Counted from the first letter of the stretch, positions 17,348 through 26,199 are shown. The stretch is DNA of 64,000 nucleotides from Roseiconus lacunae (GCF_008312935.1 NZ_VSZO01000012.1:496001-560000), one strand, 5' to 3'. The notes: a model not told the origin generated them from the letters alone. Numbers and translations are program-made.

Positions 17348-18163
17348 ATGCATCACTTCGTACAACGATCATTCGGTTTGGCGAGTGTCGTCTTAGCTAT
17401 CTGCGCAAATTCTTCGCTGCGGGCAAGTCAGATCGAAGGGTACTCCGAACCGTTCCGTGTGATCGAAGTTGCATCAGACGAAACAGGAGTAATCGAAGAG
17501 TTGCATGTCCAATTGGGTGACACCGTCAGTCAGGGTGCTCCGATCATGCGTCTACGAAGTGATTTGTACCATGCTCAGATCGCCGTTGCGAAACAGCAAA
17601 TGTCTGTCGAGGGGCGACGTGAAGCCGCGGAAGCTGAAGTTGAATTGACTAAGCTGCGTTTCGACAAAATTCGCGGATTGCGTCAGTCGGGACATGCACG
17701 GACCGCCGAAGTCGCCCGCGCCGAGAATGAATACCGGGTCGCAGTGGCGAACCTTAAATCGGTCGAAGAAGAGCTTCAATCCCGTCAGCTTGAACACGAA
17801 AAACTAAAAGCTCACCTGCACCGCCGGACACTACGAGCACCTTGCGATGGTGTCGTCACGATTGTCCATCGCCAATCCGGTGAATTCGTGGCGCCAAACC
17901 AGCCGCAAGTCATCACGATCGTTCAACTCGATCAACTGCTCGCCAACTTTGCCTTGATGCCATCGCAGGCGGCAAAGCTTTCGCACGGTCAATCGGTTCG
18001 GGTTCATTTCAGTGATTCCAACCGCGCCGTCGTTGGTACGGTCCACTTCATCTCGCCAATTACCAATGCGGAAAGCGGTACCATCCCCGTCCAAGTTCTT
18101 GTGGACAACTCCGAAAGAAAACTGCGCAGTGGTGAACGCTGCACCGTCACGATTCAGGATTAA
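17348..18163 (+). CDS. HlyD/RND-type periplasmic adaptor
   Basis: 271 residues from the ATG at 17348. A possible earlier TTG start at 17300 would bury the signal peptide, so the ATG is preferred. After the signal peptide comes a biotinyl-lipoyl half-motif (VIEELHVQLGDTVSQG), an alpha-helical hairpin (about 80-155), the second lipoyl half (LRAPCDGVVTIVHRQSGEFV) and a beta-barrel/membrane-proximal part ending RSGERCTVTIQD. This is the membrane-fusion-protein plan. It is short and has no transmembrane anchor other than the signal. It is 6 bp upstream of a GTG-started second adaptor, so the two are surely co-transcribed. It likely links inner-membrane components to the TolC-like channel. Confidence 0.9.
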   Translation: MHHFVQRSFGLASVVLAICANSSLRASQIEGYSEPFRVIEVASDETGVIEELHVQLGDTVSQGAPIMRLRSDLYHAQIAVAKQQMSVEGRREAAEAEVELTKLRFDKIRGLRQSGHARTAEVARAENEYRVAVANLKSVEEELQSRQLEHEKLKAHLHRRTLRAPCDGVVTIVHRQSGEFVAPNQPQVITIVQLDQLLANFALMPSQAAKLSHGQSVRVHFSDSNRAVVGTVHFISPITNAESGTIPVQVLVDNSERKLRSGERCTVTIQD

Positions 18164-18169
18164 ATTCCA

Positions 18170-20077
18170 GTGAGTACGACAGCTAGCCAGCATCCGCAGT
18201 CGTTCTGTGCCACGCGAATCAATTCCGGCGTCATTCATTCGAACGATGCTGGAGAAGACGACATCGCCCTCGCCAGTACCAATTCGAGTACTTTCGGCGT
18301 GCAGGAAAATCTTTCGTGGATCTATCCGGACGTTGGTTCTCTACCGGCAGAGTGGGGCAATGGCTTACTGACCGCGCTGGAAACAAGTGGTATTCGGGGT
18401 CGAATCGTCGCCCATTACGTTCCGGACTTCAGCGGAAATGGCGGTTGCGATTCGCCGTCATTCGCTTTCCTTCACGATTCTGATCCTGATCCGCTCGACG
18501 ATCGAATCATGGATCAATTAAGGCGGGCTTGTGAGCAATCGGCGCGCGATGGACAACCCCGTCGGCGACGAGAGCTATCGCAGAACTGTGGTCTCTACAT
18601 CATCCCGGTCCACCCCGGAACAGTCCCCAGCCCTGTCGTCGGTTTAGTTTGTGATCTGCGACCGAATGACGACAACTTTTACGATGTCGCCCAGTCGATC
18701 GTGAGCCAATGGGGACAGCGGTGCTTGATCGATCAAATCGAACGCGAACGATCGATCGCTGATTCGGCATCGGCAATCAACGAACTCATACGACTGGCAC
18801 TTGCCGCGTCCAACTTCGATTCTGCGGCGCAGATCATCGTAAGTGAACTCGCTCGATTCTTCGGAAACGTACGGGTCTTGTTGGGACGTTCACGCTCGCT
18901 AGGCTCACGGTGCGAATTGGTCGCCGCCAGCGACGTCGCAAAACTCGATCGCGACGGTGAAAACACGGAAGCATTCGAAAATGCTTTCGACGAGGTGGTC
19001 TTACTCGATCATCTTGCATGTGTTCATCCGGCGCAATCGACTGGGCAAAGCCCGATCGAACAACTTTCGTCTCAGTTGCGTCAATCAATCGTTGGGATTC
19101 CCATCGAATCGCTGGGGGAGCAGGGCAGTCTCGCTATTTTCGTCTGCGGCGCTGATTCGGTGTCACTCGATCACGTCCGACGCTTTCTCGAAACGCTTGC
19201 GCCGTCGATCGCGTCGATTGCCAATGTCTTCGAACAACGTTCCCGCTGGGCAAGCATCCGCCAATGGTCTGACCGCCTTCGGAAGCAACGTTTGCTTGTG
19301 ACAATGGCGGCCGGAGTCATTCTGACGCTCGCGATGTTCATCCCAATCAATCATCGCGAATCTTGTGAAGCGATCGTTGAACCTTCGTTACGACGCTTCG
19401 TAGCGATCCCGTTTGACGCGACGCTTTTAAAATGTGAAGTGAATCCTGGTGACGAAGTTCGTCAGGGGCAAATTCTAGCCATTTTGGAAGATCGACCGCT
19501 GCGTTGGCGTCTCGAATCATTGCAGGCAGATTTCGAAAAAGCTCAAAAGACAAAAGCCACCGCCCAAGCGACGCACGACTATGCGAAACAACGTATCGCT
19601 GAGTTAGACATGCAAAAAGCGGCGATCGAGATTGAGCTTTTGCAACATCAGCTTAAGGAACTTGAAGTTCGCAGTCCGATCGACGGTGTGATCGTCTCGG
19701 GGGACCACCAGCGCAGCCAGGGCGTCCCGGTCAAAACAGGTGAAACACTATTTGAAGTCGCCACGCTAGAACAAATGACACTGGAGTTTTCGATTAGCGA
19801 ATCTCAAGTGCGACACATTCAAGACCACCAGATAGCTCGAATCGCGTTGGAAGCATTGCCCAACGAAAGGTGGCAAAGCGAGGTTCAACGAATCAGTCCT
19901 CGGAGCGAGATCCGAGACGGTCAAAACGTTTTTATTGGTGAAGTCCCGCTGCCAGGCAGACACCTTGCGATCCGCCCCGGGATGCGAGGCACCGTGTCGA
20001 TCCATTGCGGACAACGGTCGATCGGCTGGATCCTATTTCACCGCCCCTACGAATCGCTAACCCACCATTGGTGGTAA
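18170..20077 (+). CDS. GAF-domain / HlyD fusion adaptor
   Basis: 635 residues with a GTG start at 18170, six bases after the previous stop. The N-terminal 370 residues appear cytoplasmic: a variable region (1-190), then a GAF-like domain (about 200-360). One transmembrane segment follows (LLVTMAAGVILTLAMFIPI, about 374-392). The periplasmic part is a HlyD-like adaptor with lipoyl halves (LLKCEVNPGDEVRQGQ and LEVRSPIDGVIVSGD), a helical hairpin between them, and a barrel ending IRPGMRGTVSIHCG. Fusing a cytoplasmic ligand-sensing domain to an export adaptor suggests gated or signal-responsive transport. No ABC ATPase or RND pump is encoded beside it. The assignment of the domains is confident; the role is inferred. 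Confidence 0.88.
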   Translation: MSTTASQHPQSFCATRINSGVIHSNDAGEDDIALASTNSSTFGVQENLSWIYPDVGSLPAEWGNGLLTALETSGIRGRIVAHYVPDFSGNGGCDSPSFAFLHDSDPDPLDDRIMDQLRRACEQSARDGQPRRRRELSQNCGLYIIPVHPGTVPSPVVGLVCDLRPNDDNFYDVAQSIVSQWGQRCLIDQIERERSIADSASAINELIRLALAASNFDSAAQIIVSELARFFGNVRVLLGRSRSLGSRCELVAASDVAKLDRDGENTEAFENAFDEVVLLDHLACVHPAQSTGQSPIEQLSSQLRQSIVGIPIESLGEQGSLAIFVCGADSVSLDHVRRFLETLAPSIASIANVFEQRSRWASIRQWSDRLRKQRLLVTMAAGVILTLAMFIPINHRESCEAIVEPSLRRFVAIPFDATLLKCEVNPGDEVRQGQILAILEDRPLRWRLESLQADFEKAQKTKATAQATHDYAKQRIAELDMQKAAIEIELLQHQLKELEVRSPIDGVIVSGDHQRSQGVPVKTGETLFEVATLEQMTLEFSISESQVRHIQDHQIARIALEALPNERWQSEVQRISPRSEIRDGQNVFIGEVPLPGRHLAIRPGMRGTVSIHCGQRSIGWILFHRPYESLTHHWW

Positions 20078-20081
20078 CATC

Positions 20082-22220
20082 ATGCGTGCGACGGAATCGA
20101 CTGATCATGGACTCTTCGGAACTGATGAGTCGACGAGTGTCCTCACATGGCGAAGTGATCTTCGATCGACGGTCAGCAAAGATGATGCCGGGGCTTTCGT
20201 CGTTGTCGAAGACCCGATCGCCAATAAGTACTTTCGTATCGGACAAACCGAATACTGTTTCGTCCGCCTGCTCGACAGTCGCCGATCTTTGTCGGAAGTT
20301 TATGCAGAGTTCCTTCGACTGTATCCCGACAACCACCTCTCTTTCGATGATGCATTGTCGCTAGGTCGGTGGCTGATCTCCAATGATTTGGCGCAGACGA
20401 CAAGTTCCAATACGGCGGCACGACTGAATCAGTCTAAAACGTCCTGGCAACGGAAACAAACGCTAGACAAAAGCAATCCGTTGTCGATCCGGATTGATTT
20501 GTTTCCGCTGGATCGGTTATCGAAAAAACTTAACCGCTGGATTGGCTTCATCTTTTCGCCGCCGGCCACGGCATTGCTCGCAATTTGGATGCTCGTCGTT
20601 TTTGCACTTGGCATCTGGAGTTGGGACACCATCAAGCGATCGGCGCAGCTCGAATTGACCGGGAGCACAATTTCCTTGCTTGGTCTGATCACCGTTGTGT
20701 TGAAAATTCTTCACGAACTCGGTCATGGTATTGTTTGCCGAAGGTATGGAGGACGAGTCGGGTCACTCGGTATTTTGCTCATCTTGTTTGCCCCGCTTCC
20801 GTTTGTTGATGTTTCGTCCGTTTGGCGATTTCGGTCTCGATGGCAACGAGTTCATGTCGCGCTGGCGGGCATGTTTGTCGAACTACTGATCGCCTCCATC
20901 GCGATTGCCATCTGGTTCATTAACGACGACGTCACCGTCCGCTACGTCTGCTCTTGTGTCGTGGTTTCTGCGGGATTGATGACACTTCTATTCAATGCCA
21001 ATCCACTGATGCGATTCGACGGATACTACGCACTGACGGATGCACTGGGATGGACAGATCTTTATGGAGACGGCCAACGACTCGTATCGGAATTCATGCA
21101 ACGACTGTTTTATGGTGAGCAGTTTCCTACGCGTCATCAGTCAGTTTTAAAAACAGCCTTCATTGCGTTCTATGGTGCAGCCTCGATGATCTGGAAGTAT
21201 GTCATCTGTGCGATGATCTTGACCGCGGCGGCCAGCCTATTCCACGGTGTTGGATTCCTATTGACGCTCACCGGAATACTGTTGTGGATTGGGATTCCGT
21301 TGGTGCGTAGCATTGAAGGGTTCGGCCGACGTGTTGCACGGCAACAGACACGCTGCCTTATCGTTAGCGGATGCTTCGTCGCTCTAGCCATAGTGATTGG
21401 ATTCTTCGGCTATTGGCCGATTCAGGTGAAAGCTCCTGCGATCGTGCAATATGCGGCTCAAGACACGATCCGAAGTCAAGTCGATGGTTTTGTCGATCAA
21501 ATTCACGTTCGCGACGGAGATCCCGTCAGTCGAGGAGATCGACTTCTAACCCTTCGAAATCCGTCGCTCCTTCTGGAAGCACAACGACGACAAATCGAAC
21601 TCGACAAGGCAGAATTGCAAACCCGCAAACTCTTGTTACAGGGACAGCATGCGGCGTCACAAGCAGAGGCAACGCGATGTGAAGTACTGCGTAAACAAAA
21701 GTCCGAACTCGATCAACAAATTGCGTCACTCGAATTGCGTTCGCCACATGACGGCATCGTCGTCGCCCGGCGCATTGAAGAATTGGAAGGAACCTACATC
21801 GAGCAAGGCGTCGACTTACTGGTCGTTAGTCAAAACGGTGAAAAAGAGTTGCGTGTCTTAGTTCCTCAACGCGAAATAGAGACGCTTCAAACTAACCTTG
21901 GCGGCTTGCTTCACTACCGTGTTGTCGGTCATTCGGTCGCGTCTGGGACTCTGTCTAGGATCAACCCGAGGGCCTCCGATCGTTGCCTTTATCCAGCGAT
22001 GCTGGCAACAAACAATGGCCCACTGGCTGTTTTGCCGGACGAAGATCTCGGCATGACGGAACACAGACATCGGTTGATCACGCCACACTTCGAAGCGATT
22101 GTCACCCTCACGCCTCAAGCGTCGCATCAATTGCGATGCGGACATCGAGCATTAGTTTCGATAGGTGTCAACTCAGTCCCGCTCGCCAAGCGACTGTGGC
22201 ACCAGGGCATGGGGTGGTAA
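20082..22220 (+). CDS. PqqD-like / M50 site-2 protease / HlyD fusion
   Basis: 712-residue polytopic membrane protein. The N-terminal region (about 35-105) resembles a PqqD-like winged-helix peptide-binding domain: a FRIGQTEYCFVRLLDSRRS core followed by an LGRWLISNDLAQ helix. The M50 zinc metalloprotease core has HELGH (His211-Glu212-His215) and, downstream, NPLMRFDGYYALTD with Asp313 as third ligand, set in six or more hydrophobic segments (about 165-435). The C-terminal 270 residues are a HlyD-like adaptor with lipoyl halves VDQIHVRDGDPVSRGD and LRSPHDGIVVARR. All catalytic residues are present. Four bases separate it from the GAF adaptor. It may clip or guide the partner protein during export; the substrate is unknown, and the giant protein is the obvious candidate. 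Confidence 0.88.
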   Translation: MRATESTDHGLFGTDESTSVLTWRSDLRSTVSKDDAGAFVVVEDPIANKYFRIGQTEYCFVRLLDSRRSLSEVYAEFLRLYPDNHLSFDDALSLGRWLISNDLAQTTSSNTAARLNQSKTSWQRKQTLDKSNPLSIRIDLFPLDRLSKKLNRWIGFIFSPPATALLAIWMLVVFALGIWSWDTIKRSAQLELTGSTISLLGLITVVLKILHELGHGIVCRRYGGRVGSLGILLILFAPLPFVDVSSVWRFRSRWQRVHVALAGMFVELLIASIAIAIWFINDDVTVRYVCSCVVVSAGLMTLLFNANPLMRFDGYYALTDALGWTDLYGDGQRLVSEFMQRLFYGEQFPTRHQSVLKTAFIAFYGAASMIWKYVICAMILTAAASLFHGVGFLLTLTGILLWIGIPLVRSIEGFGRRVARQQTRCLIVSGCFVALAIVIGFFGYWPIQVKAPAIVQYAAQDTIRSQVDGFVDQIHVRDGDPVSRGDRLLTLRNPSLLLEAQRRQIELDKAELQTRKLLLQGQHAASQAEATRCEVLRKQKSELDQQIASLELRSPHDGIVVARRIEELEGTYIEQGVDLLVVSQNGEKELRVLVPQREIETLQTNLGGLLHYRVVGHSVASGTLSRINPRASDRCLYPAMLATNNGPLAVLPDEDLGMTEHRHRLITPHFEAIVTLTPQASHQLRCGHRALVSIGVNSVPLAKRLWHQGMGW

Positions 22221-22375
22221 TGTCCTACATCCACTTGATCGTCGGCAGACTCCCCGATCGGACGATCACAATCGTTCGGCAATTCGCGGATCAGAACAGT
22301 GATACGGGTTGTTCATTGAGGGCTTACCAACGGACGATCAATCATCCGAATCAAGTTCGCAATGTATTGCGCTAG
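22220..22375 (+). CDS. Possible 51-residue coupled small ORF
   Basis: An ATG at 22220 overlaps the stop of the M50 fusion gene as TAATG and opens a 51-codon frame ending with TAG at 22373-22375. The start of the peptide is MSYIHLIVGRLPDRTITIV. It has no recognised domain and its codon use is unremarkable. The same TAATG junction couples the giant protein to the kinase on the other arm, which is why this frame is listed. It may equally be chance open sequence in the 226-bp gap before the response regulator. Confidence 0.22.
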   Translation: MSYIHLIVGRLPDRTITIVRQFADQNSDTGCSLRAYQRTINHPNQVRNVLR

Positions 22376-22446
22376 ATTAGATGTGACTTAGGTTTTTCTA
22401 TCTTTTGCCGGAGCCATCGCTTCATCATCGATTTCAGTATTTGCGG

Positions 22447-23649
22447 ATGAACACTTCCACATTCCCCCCCGCTGCCTCTCCTGCCTCAGCCGCGACTGTC
22501 GGGATCGCTCGGTCCACGTTTCCGGCGAATAAAACGGCATCGAGTCATGTCGCCGGCCGCGTGATGATCGTCGATGACGAACCCATCAACATCAAGCTGA
22601 TTCAAAAGTTCCTCAAAGGATCGGGCTACGACGACTTCATCACGACCACCGATTCTCGCGAAGCGATCGCCCTCGTCCAAGCCGAATCTCCAGACATCAT
22701 CATCCTTGATGTGATGATGCCGCATGTCTCTGGTCTCGACATCTTAAGAGAGGTTCGATCGCAACCCAGTATTGCTCACCTCCCAGTACTGATCGTTACG
22801 GCCTCAACGGAAGAAGAAATCAAGATCGAAGCGTTGGAATTAGGGGCCACCGACTTCTTGCATAAACCGGTGAAACCGACAGAACTTTTACCGCGTGTTC
22901 GAAATGCTCTCCTAGTCAAAGCGCATCACGATCAGATGGTCGCGTACTCTCGGCGTCTGGAAGCTGAAGTCGAGCAGCGCACGATGGACCTAATGCAATC
23001 TCGCGAAGAGGTCATTCACGTCCTCGCCTGTGCCGCCGAATATCGAGACCAAGAGACCGGCAATCATGTCATCCGTGTCGGACGATACGCAGGTCTGATC
23101 GCAAAAAAACTTGGGTGCAGCGAAGCTGATTCGAAGCTGATCGAGCTTGCGGCGATATTGCACGATGCGGGCAAGATTGGCATTTCCGATTCGATCCTTT
23201 TGAAACCCGGAAAACTAACCGATGAAGAATTCGATGCGATGAAGCTGCACTGTGAATACGGTGAACGAATCCTCAAAGCGCAACCGACAGAAAGCAGCAA
23301 GCAATCCAGCACACGCGAAGATCAAACTCGTACACGATCTCCTGTGCTACGTATCGCAGCCGTGATCGCTCGCTCCCACCATGAACGATGGAACGGCAAA
23401 GGCTATCCAGACGGTTTGGCGGGAGATGAGATCCCGCTGGTCGGACGCATCACCGCCGTTGCGGATGTCTTCGACGCACTTAGCAGCAAACGTTGCTATA
23501 AAGACGCGATGCCGATTGCCAAATGCATCGAAATCATGAAGAGTGAGCGAGGCGAACACTTTGACCCAAAAGTCCTCGATGCTTTCTTAGACTCAATGGA
23601 CGAGGTCATAGAAATCGCGACAGACCTTGCGGACGACTTTGCCGGCTGA
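22447..23649 (+). CDS. REC / HD-GYP response regulator (c-di-GMP phosphodiesterase)
   Basis: 400 residues from the ATG at 22447. Longer in-frame starts such as TTG at 22405 add nothing conserved. The receiver domain (about 37-160) has the VDDEP acid pair, phospho-acceptor Asp88 and a late Lys in FLHKPVKP. A coiled coil (about 165-200) links it to an HD-GYP domain with LHDAGKIG (His239-Asp240) and the signature GYP at 319-321 in WNGKGYPDGL. Such proteins hydrolyse cyclic di-GMP, often controlling surface attachment. A non-standard stretch of about 20 residues (ESSKQSSTREDQTRTRS) is inserted between the HD and GYP blocks. It lies 226 bp after the M50 fusion gene and ends the plus-strand arm, convergent with feoB. 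It is a likely output of the hybrid kinase (inference). Confidence 0.93.
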   Translation: MNTSTFPPAASPASAATVGIARSTFPANKTASSHVAGRVMIVDDEPINIKLIQKFLKGSGYDDFITTTDSREAIALVQAESPDIIILDVMMPHVSGLDILREVRSQPSIAHLPVLIVTASTEEEIKIEALELGATDFLHKPVKPTELLPRVRNALLVKAHHDQMVAYSRRLEAEVEQRTMDLMQSREEVIHVLACAAEYRDQETGNHVIRVGRYAGLIAKKLGCSEADSKLIELAAILHDAGKIGISDSILLKPGKLTDEEFDAMKLHCEYGERILKAQPTESSKQSSTREDQTRTRSPVLRIAAVIARSHHERWNGKGYPDGLAGDEIPLVGRITAVADVFDALSSKRCYKDAMPIAKCIEIMKSERGEHFDPKVLDAFLDSMDEVIEIATDLADDFAG

Positions 23650-23665
23650 GCAAAGAAATCACGCG

Positions 23666-25828
23666 TCAAAATCCGAAGGCCGTCAACGACTGGTAAGCGA
23701 TCAAAGCTCCACCGTACGCGAGCATCGTCATAAACCCAAACTGGAACGCTGCCCATTTCCAGCTGCCGGTCTCACGTTTCGTGACAACTTGAGTCGGCAA
23801 GCACTGCATCGCCAACACAAAGAAGATCAACAAACTGACGCTCGTCGCCGTCGAAAAGACCGGCGTCCCATCCGGCTTTTCCTGTCTACGCAAGGTCTCG
23901 ATCAACCCAGCGTCTTGATCTTCGGCGCCATCTTCGCCTAGCCCGTACACGATCGACAATGTAGAGACGACCACCTCGCGTGCCGCAAACGAGGTGACGA
24001 TCCCGACATCGATTTTCCAATCAAAACCGAGTGGCGCGAACACCGGCTCGATCGCCTTCCCGACTCGACCCGCGATTGAGTACTCCAGTTGTGCCGATGC
24101 CTGCTGTAGCTCATCTGCGGGAAGTTGGTCTTCGGGCATTTTCGGATAGGTTGCCAACGCCCACAAAACCACCGAAATCAAAAGGATGACCGAACCAGCT
24201 TGGCGTAAGAAAACGATTGCACGATCCAACGTCGTCATCATCGCGTTTCGCAAGCTCGGCATCCGATAGCTGGGCAGCTCCAAAACCAGCGGAGCCGCTT
24301 CGCCGGGGATAAGTGTTTTCTTCAACAAGTAAGCGGATGTCAGTGCCGCGGTGATCCCGAGTAGATACGCCGCGCCGAACAAAAGCGATGCTTTAAACGG
24401 ATCATTGCCAAACAACAATGCCGTCACCATCACGTAAACCGGCAATCGGGCGGAACAGGTTAGCAGTGGCAAGACCAAGATCGTCACCAATCGGTCGCGC
24501 CAATTCTCGATCGTTCGCGCCGCCATGATTCCAGGAATCGCACAGGCGTGTGAGGAAAGCATCGGAACGAAGGCTTTTCCTGGGAGCCCGACACGTCGCA
24601 TGATCCGCTCCATCACGAACGCACCGCGAGCCATATAGCCGGAGTCTTCTAATAGCGTGATCACAAAGAACAGAATACAAATCTGCGGTAGGAAGACGAC
24701 CACTCCCGCCGTGCCACCGATGACGCCATCGATCACAAGGCTGCGGAAGTCTTCGATCGGCAGCAAAGCAACCACAATCGATGTAGCGACGGCGATCCCG
24801 ACAGACCATTTCGTCCACTTCGTTTCATTCAACCAATAAGCCAGCGCGAACACTGCCATGGAACCGATCCCGGCCAACGGCGCGTGCACCAGAACACTAG
24901 TCGTCGCGTCAGGGAGTAGACCACCGGCGAGCTCACCGATCCATCCGAACCCTTCTTCGATCAAGCCCATCGGGATGTCAGCGAGCGAAAAGATCAAGAA
25001 GAACACGCCTAACATTACCGACAACAGGGCGATCAACCCGATCGTCGGCGATGTGAGTAAACGGTCCAACCAATCCATTTTCACCGTCGCTTTCGTCCCC
25101 GGCTGGACGGTCTGGCCGGTTAATTCATCGGCCCACTGAAAACGTGCCGAAAACTGACATCCTTTGCATCCAGCCACACAGGACTGACGTGCGATCGGTA
25201 GCGGACTTTCGGCGGGTTTGGTCAGTTCATAGATCGCCTCACGCAGCTCAGCTAACCCCGTCCCTTTCCGGGCACTGACGCCAATGACGGGGCAATCTAA
25301 TCGTTCTCGAAGCGACGCGAAATCGATTTTCGTTCCGCTCGCCTCTGCCGAATCAACCAAGTTGACCGCCACGATCGTCGGCAGATTCAATTCAAGCACT
25401 TCACTAGCGAGCACCAGTGTCCGTGATAAGTTCGTCGCATCGACAACCACGACGACGGCGTCTGGCTTCTGATGCAGCCGCCCCGTCAACTCACCTCGGA
25501 GACTTCTCGCGGCGACCTCCTCCTCTGGGCTCGCCGTCTCCATACTGTACAGCCCGGGAAGGTCGACTAACTCAACCGTATGCGTCGCCTGACAATGACC
25601 TTGCCCCTCGACCGGCCCGACCGAGAGCGTGGCCTTGCGTAAGTCGACTGTGATGCCAGGGTAGTTTGCTACCTTGGCACGCATACCCGCAAGCGTGTTG
25701 AACAACGACGTCTTGCCAACGTTGGGATTCCCTGCCAACAGCACCACCGGCGACGCTACTGCGTTTCCAATTGACACCGGAATAATTTTGTCGGGCGTAG
25801 ACTGGGAAGATAGGGATGGACTACTCAA
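23666..25828 (-). CDS. feoB: Ferrous iron transporter B
   Basis: 720-residue inner-membrane Fe(II) transporter. The N-terminal GTPase has G1 GNPNVGKTS (about 33-41), G3 DLPGLYS, G4 NLVD and G5 SARKG. A cysteine-containing linker (CVAGCKGCQ) follows, then the polytopic part with two nucleoside-recognition Gate motifs and the FeoB C-terminal segment. The length is normal. It lies 67 bp downstream of feoA on the same strand, the usual feoAB arrangement; no feoC was found. Expression is probably controlled by iron through the palindrome upstream of feoA. It is convergent with the HD-GYP gene, with only 16 bp between their ends. Confidence 0.96.
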   Translation of the reverse strand: MSSPSLSSQSTPDKIIPVSIGNAVASPVVLLAGNPNVGKTSLFNTLAGMRAKVANYPGITVDLRKATLSVGPVEGQGHCQATHTVELVDLPGLYSMETASPEEEVAARSLRGELTGRLHQKPDAVVVVVDATNLSRTLVLASEVLELNLPTIVAVNLVDSAEASGTKIDFASLRERLDCPVIGVSARKGTGLAELREAIYELTKPAESPLPIARQSCVAGCKGCQFSARFQWADELTGQTVQPGTKATVKMDWLDRLLTSPTIGLIALLSVMLGVFFLIFSLADIPMGLIEEGFGWIGELAGGLLPDATTSVLVHAPLAGIGSMAVFALAYWLNETKWTKWSVGIAVATSIVVALLPIEDFRSLVIDGVIGGTAGVVVFLPQICILFFVITLLEDSGYMARGAFVMERIMRRVGLPGKAFVPMLSSHACAIPGIMAARTIENWRDRLVTILVLPLLTCSARLPVYVMVTALLFGNDPFKASLLFGAAYLLGITAALTSAYLLKKTLIPGEAAPLVLELPSYRMPSLRNAMMTTLDRAIVFLRQAGSVILLISVVLWALATYPKMPEDQLPADELQQASAQLEYSIAGRVGKAIEPVFAPLGFDWKIDVGIVTSFAAREVVVSTLSIVYGLGEDGAEDQDAGLIETLRRQEKPDGTPVFSTATSVSLLIFFVLAMQCLPTQVVTKRETGSWKWAAFQFGFMTMLAYGGALIAYQSLTAFGF

Positions 25829-25895
25829 TGCATCGGCTCTTCGATCAAAATATACGGCGACACCAACGCATCACCTGTGTCCAACGAATGGTCCG

Positions 25896-26147
25896 CTATG
25901 ACGCCAGCGGTTCGACAGGACCAACGGAAATCAACGAAGCGAGCTGTCGCGATAGCCCGATCCGTGTATTCCCGATTTGCAATACCATCGGGTCGCCATC
26001 GCCGACCAATTCTAAAACGCGACCACTACAGATCCCCAACCGCTTCAGTCGTGTCGCGTTCTGACCTGATGCATCAACCTCAATGCATTGGTACAGCCCT
26101 TTGTTCACTACAGAAAGGCTCAGTATCGAAGTATCAATGGTAGCCAT
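25896..26147 (-). CDS. feoA: Ferrous iron transport protein A
   Basis: 83-residue SH3-fold cytosolic partner of FeoB. The ATG at 26147 starts MATIDTSILSLSVVNKGLY, followed by the family pattern in which a short strand leads to RLKRLGICSGRVLELVGDGDP and a final strand of hydrophobic residues (MVLQIGNTRIGLSRQLASLI). The frame is open further upstream to 26417, but that part has no conserved content and crosses the promoter region, so the short form is used. It heads a feoAB operon, with a Fur-box-like palindrome 34 bp upstream of its start. Confidence 0.9.
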   Translation of the reverse strand: MATIDTSILSLSVVNKGLYQCIEVDASGQNATRLKRLGICSGRVLELVGDGDPMVLQIGNTRIGLSRQLASLISVGPVEPLAS

Positions 26148-26180
26148 CAGTCGCCGCTCTTCTATTGACGGACCAATTAA

Positions 26181-26199
26181 ATTGAGAACCAATCTCAAT
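26181..26199 (-). promoter_or_regulatory. Fur-box-like operator upstream of feoAB
   Basis: ATTGAGA (26181-26187) and TCTCAAT (26193-26199) form a perfect 7-5-7 inverted repeat, 34 bp before the feoA start. The TTGAGAA...TCTCAA pattern is close to Fur-type boxes, and the position suits repression of the feo promoter under iron-replete conditions. It sits in a 310-bp divergent gap (26148-26457), so it might also affect the propeller gene on the plus strand. The regulator itself is not in the window. Confidence 0.6.

Noticed and set aside
6827-23649. An ABC transporter ATPase or RND pump within the export cluster
   Set aside because: Searched for Walker motifs and RND features in every gene of the cluster. 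Only kinase, protease, adaptor and channel domains were found; no pump is encoded here.
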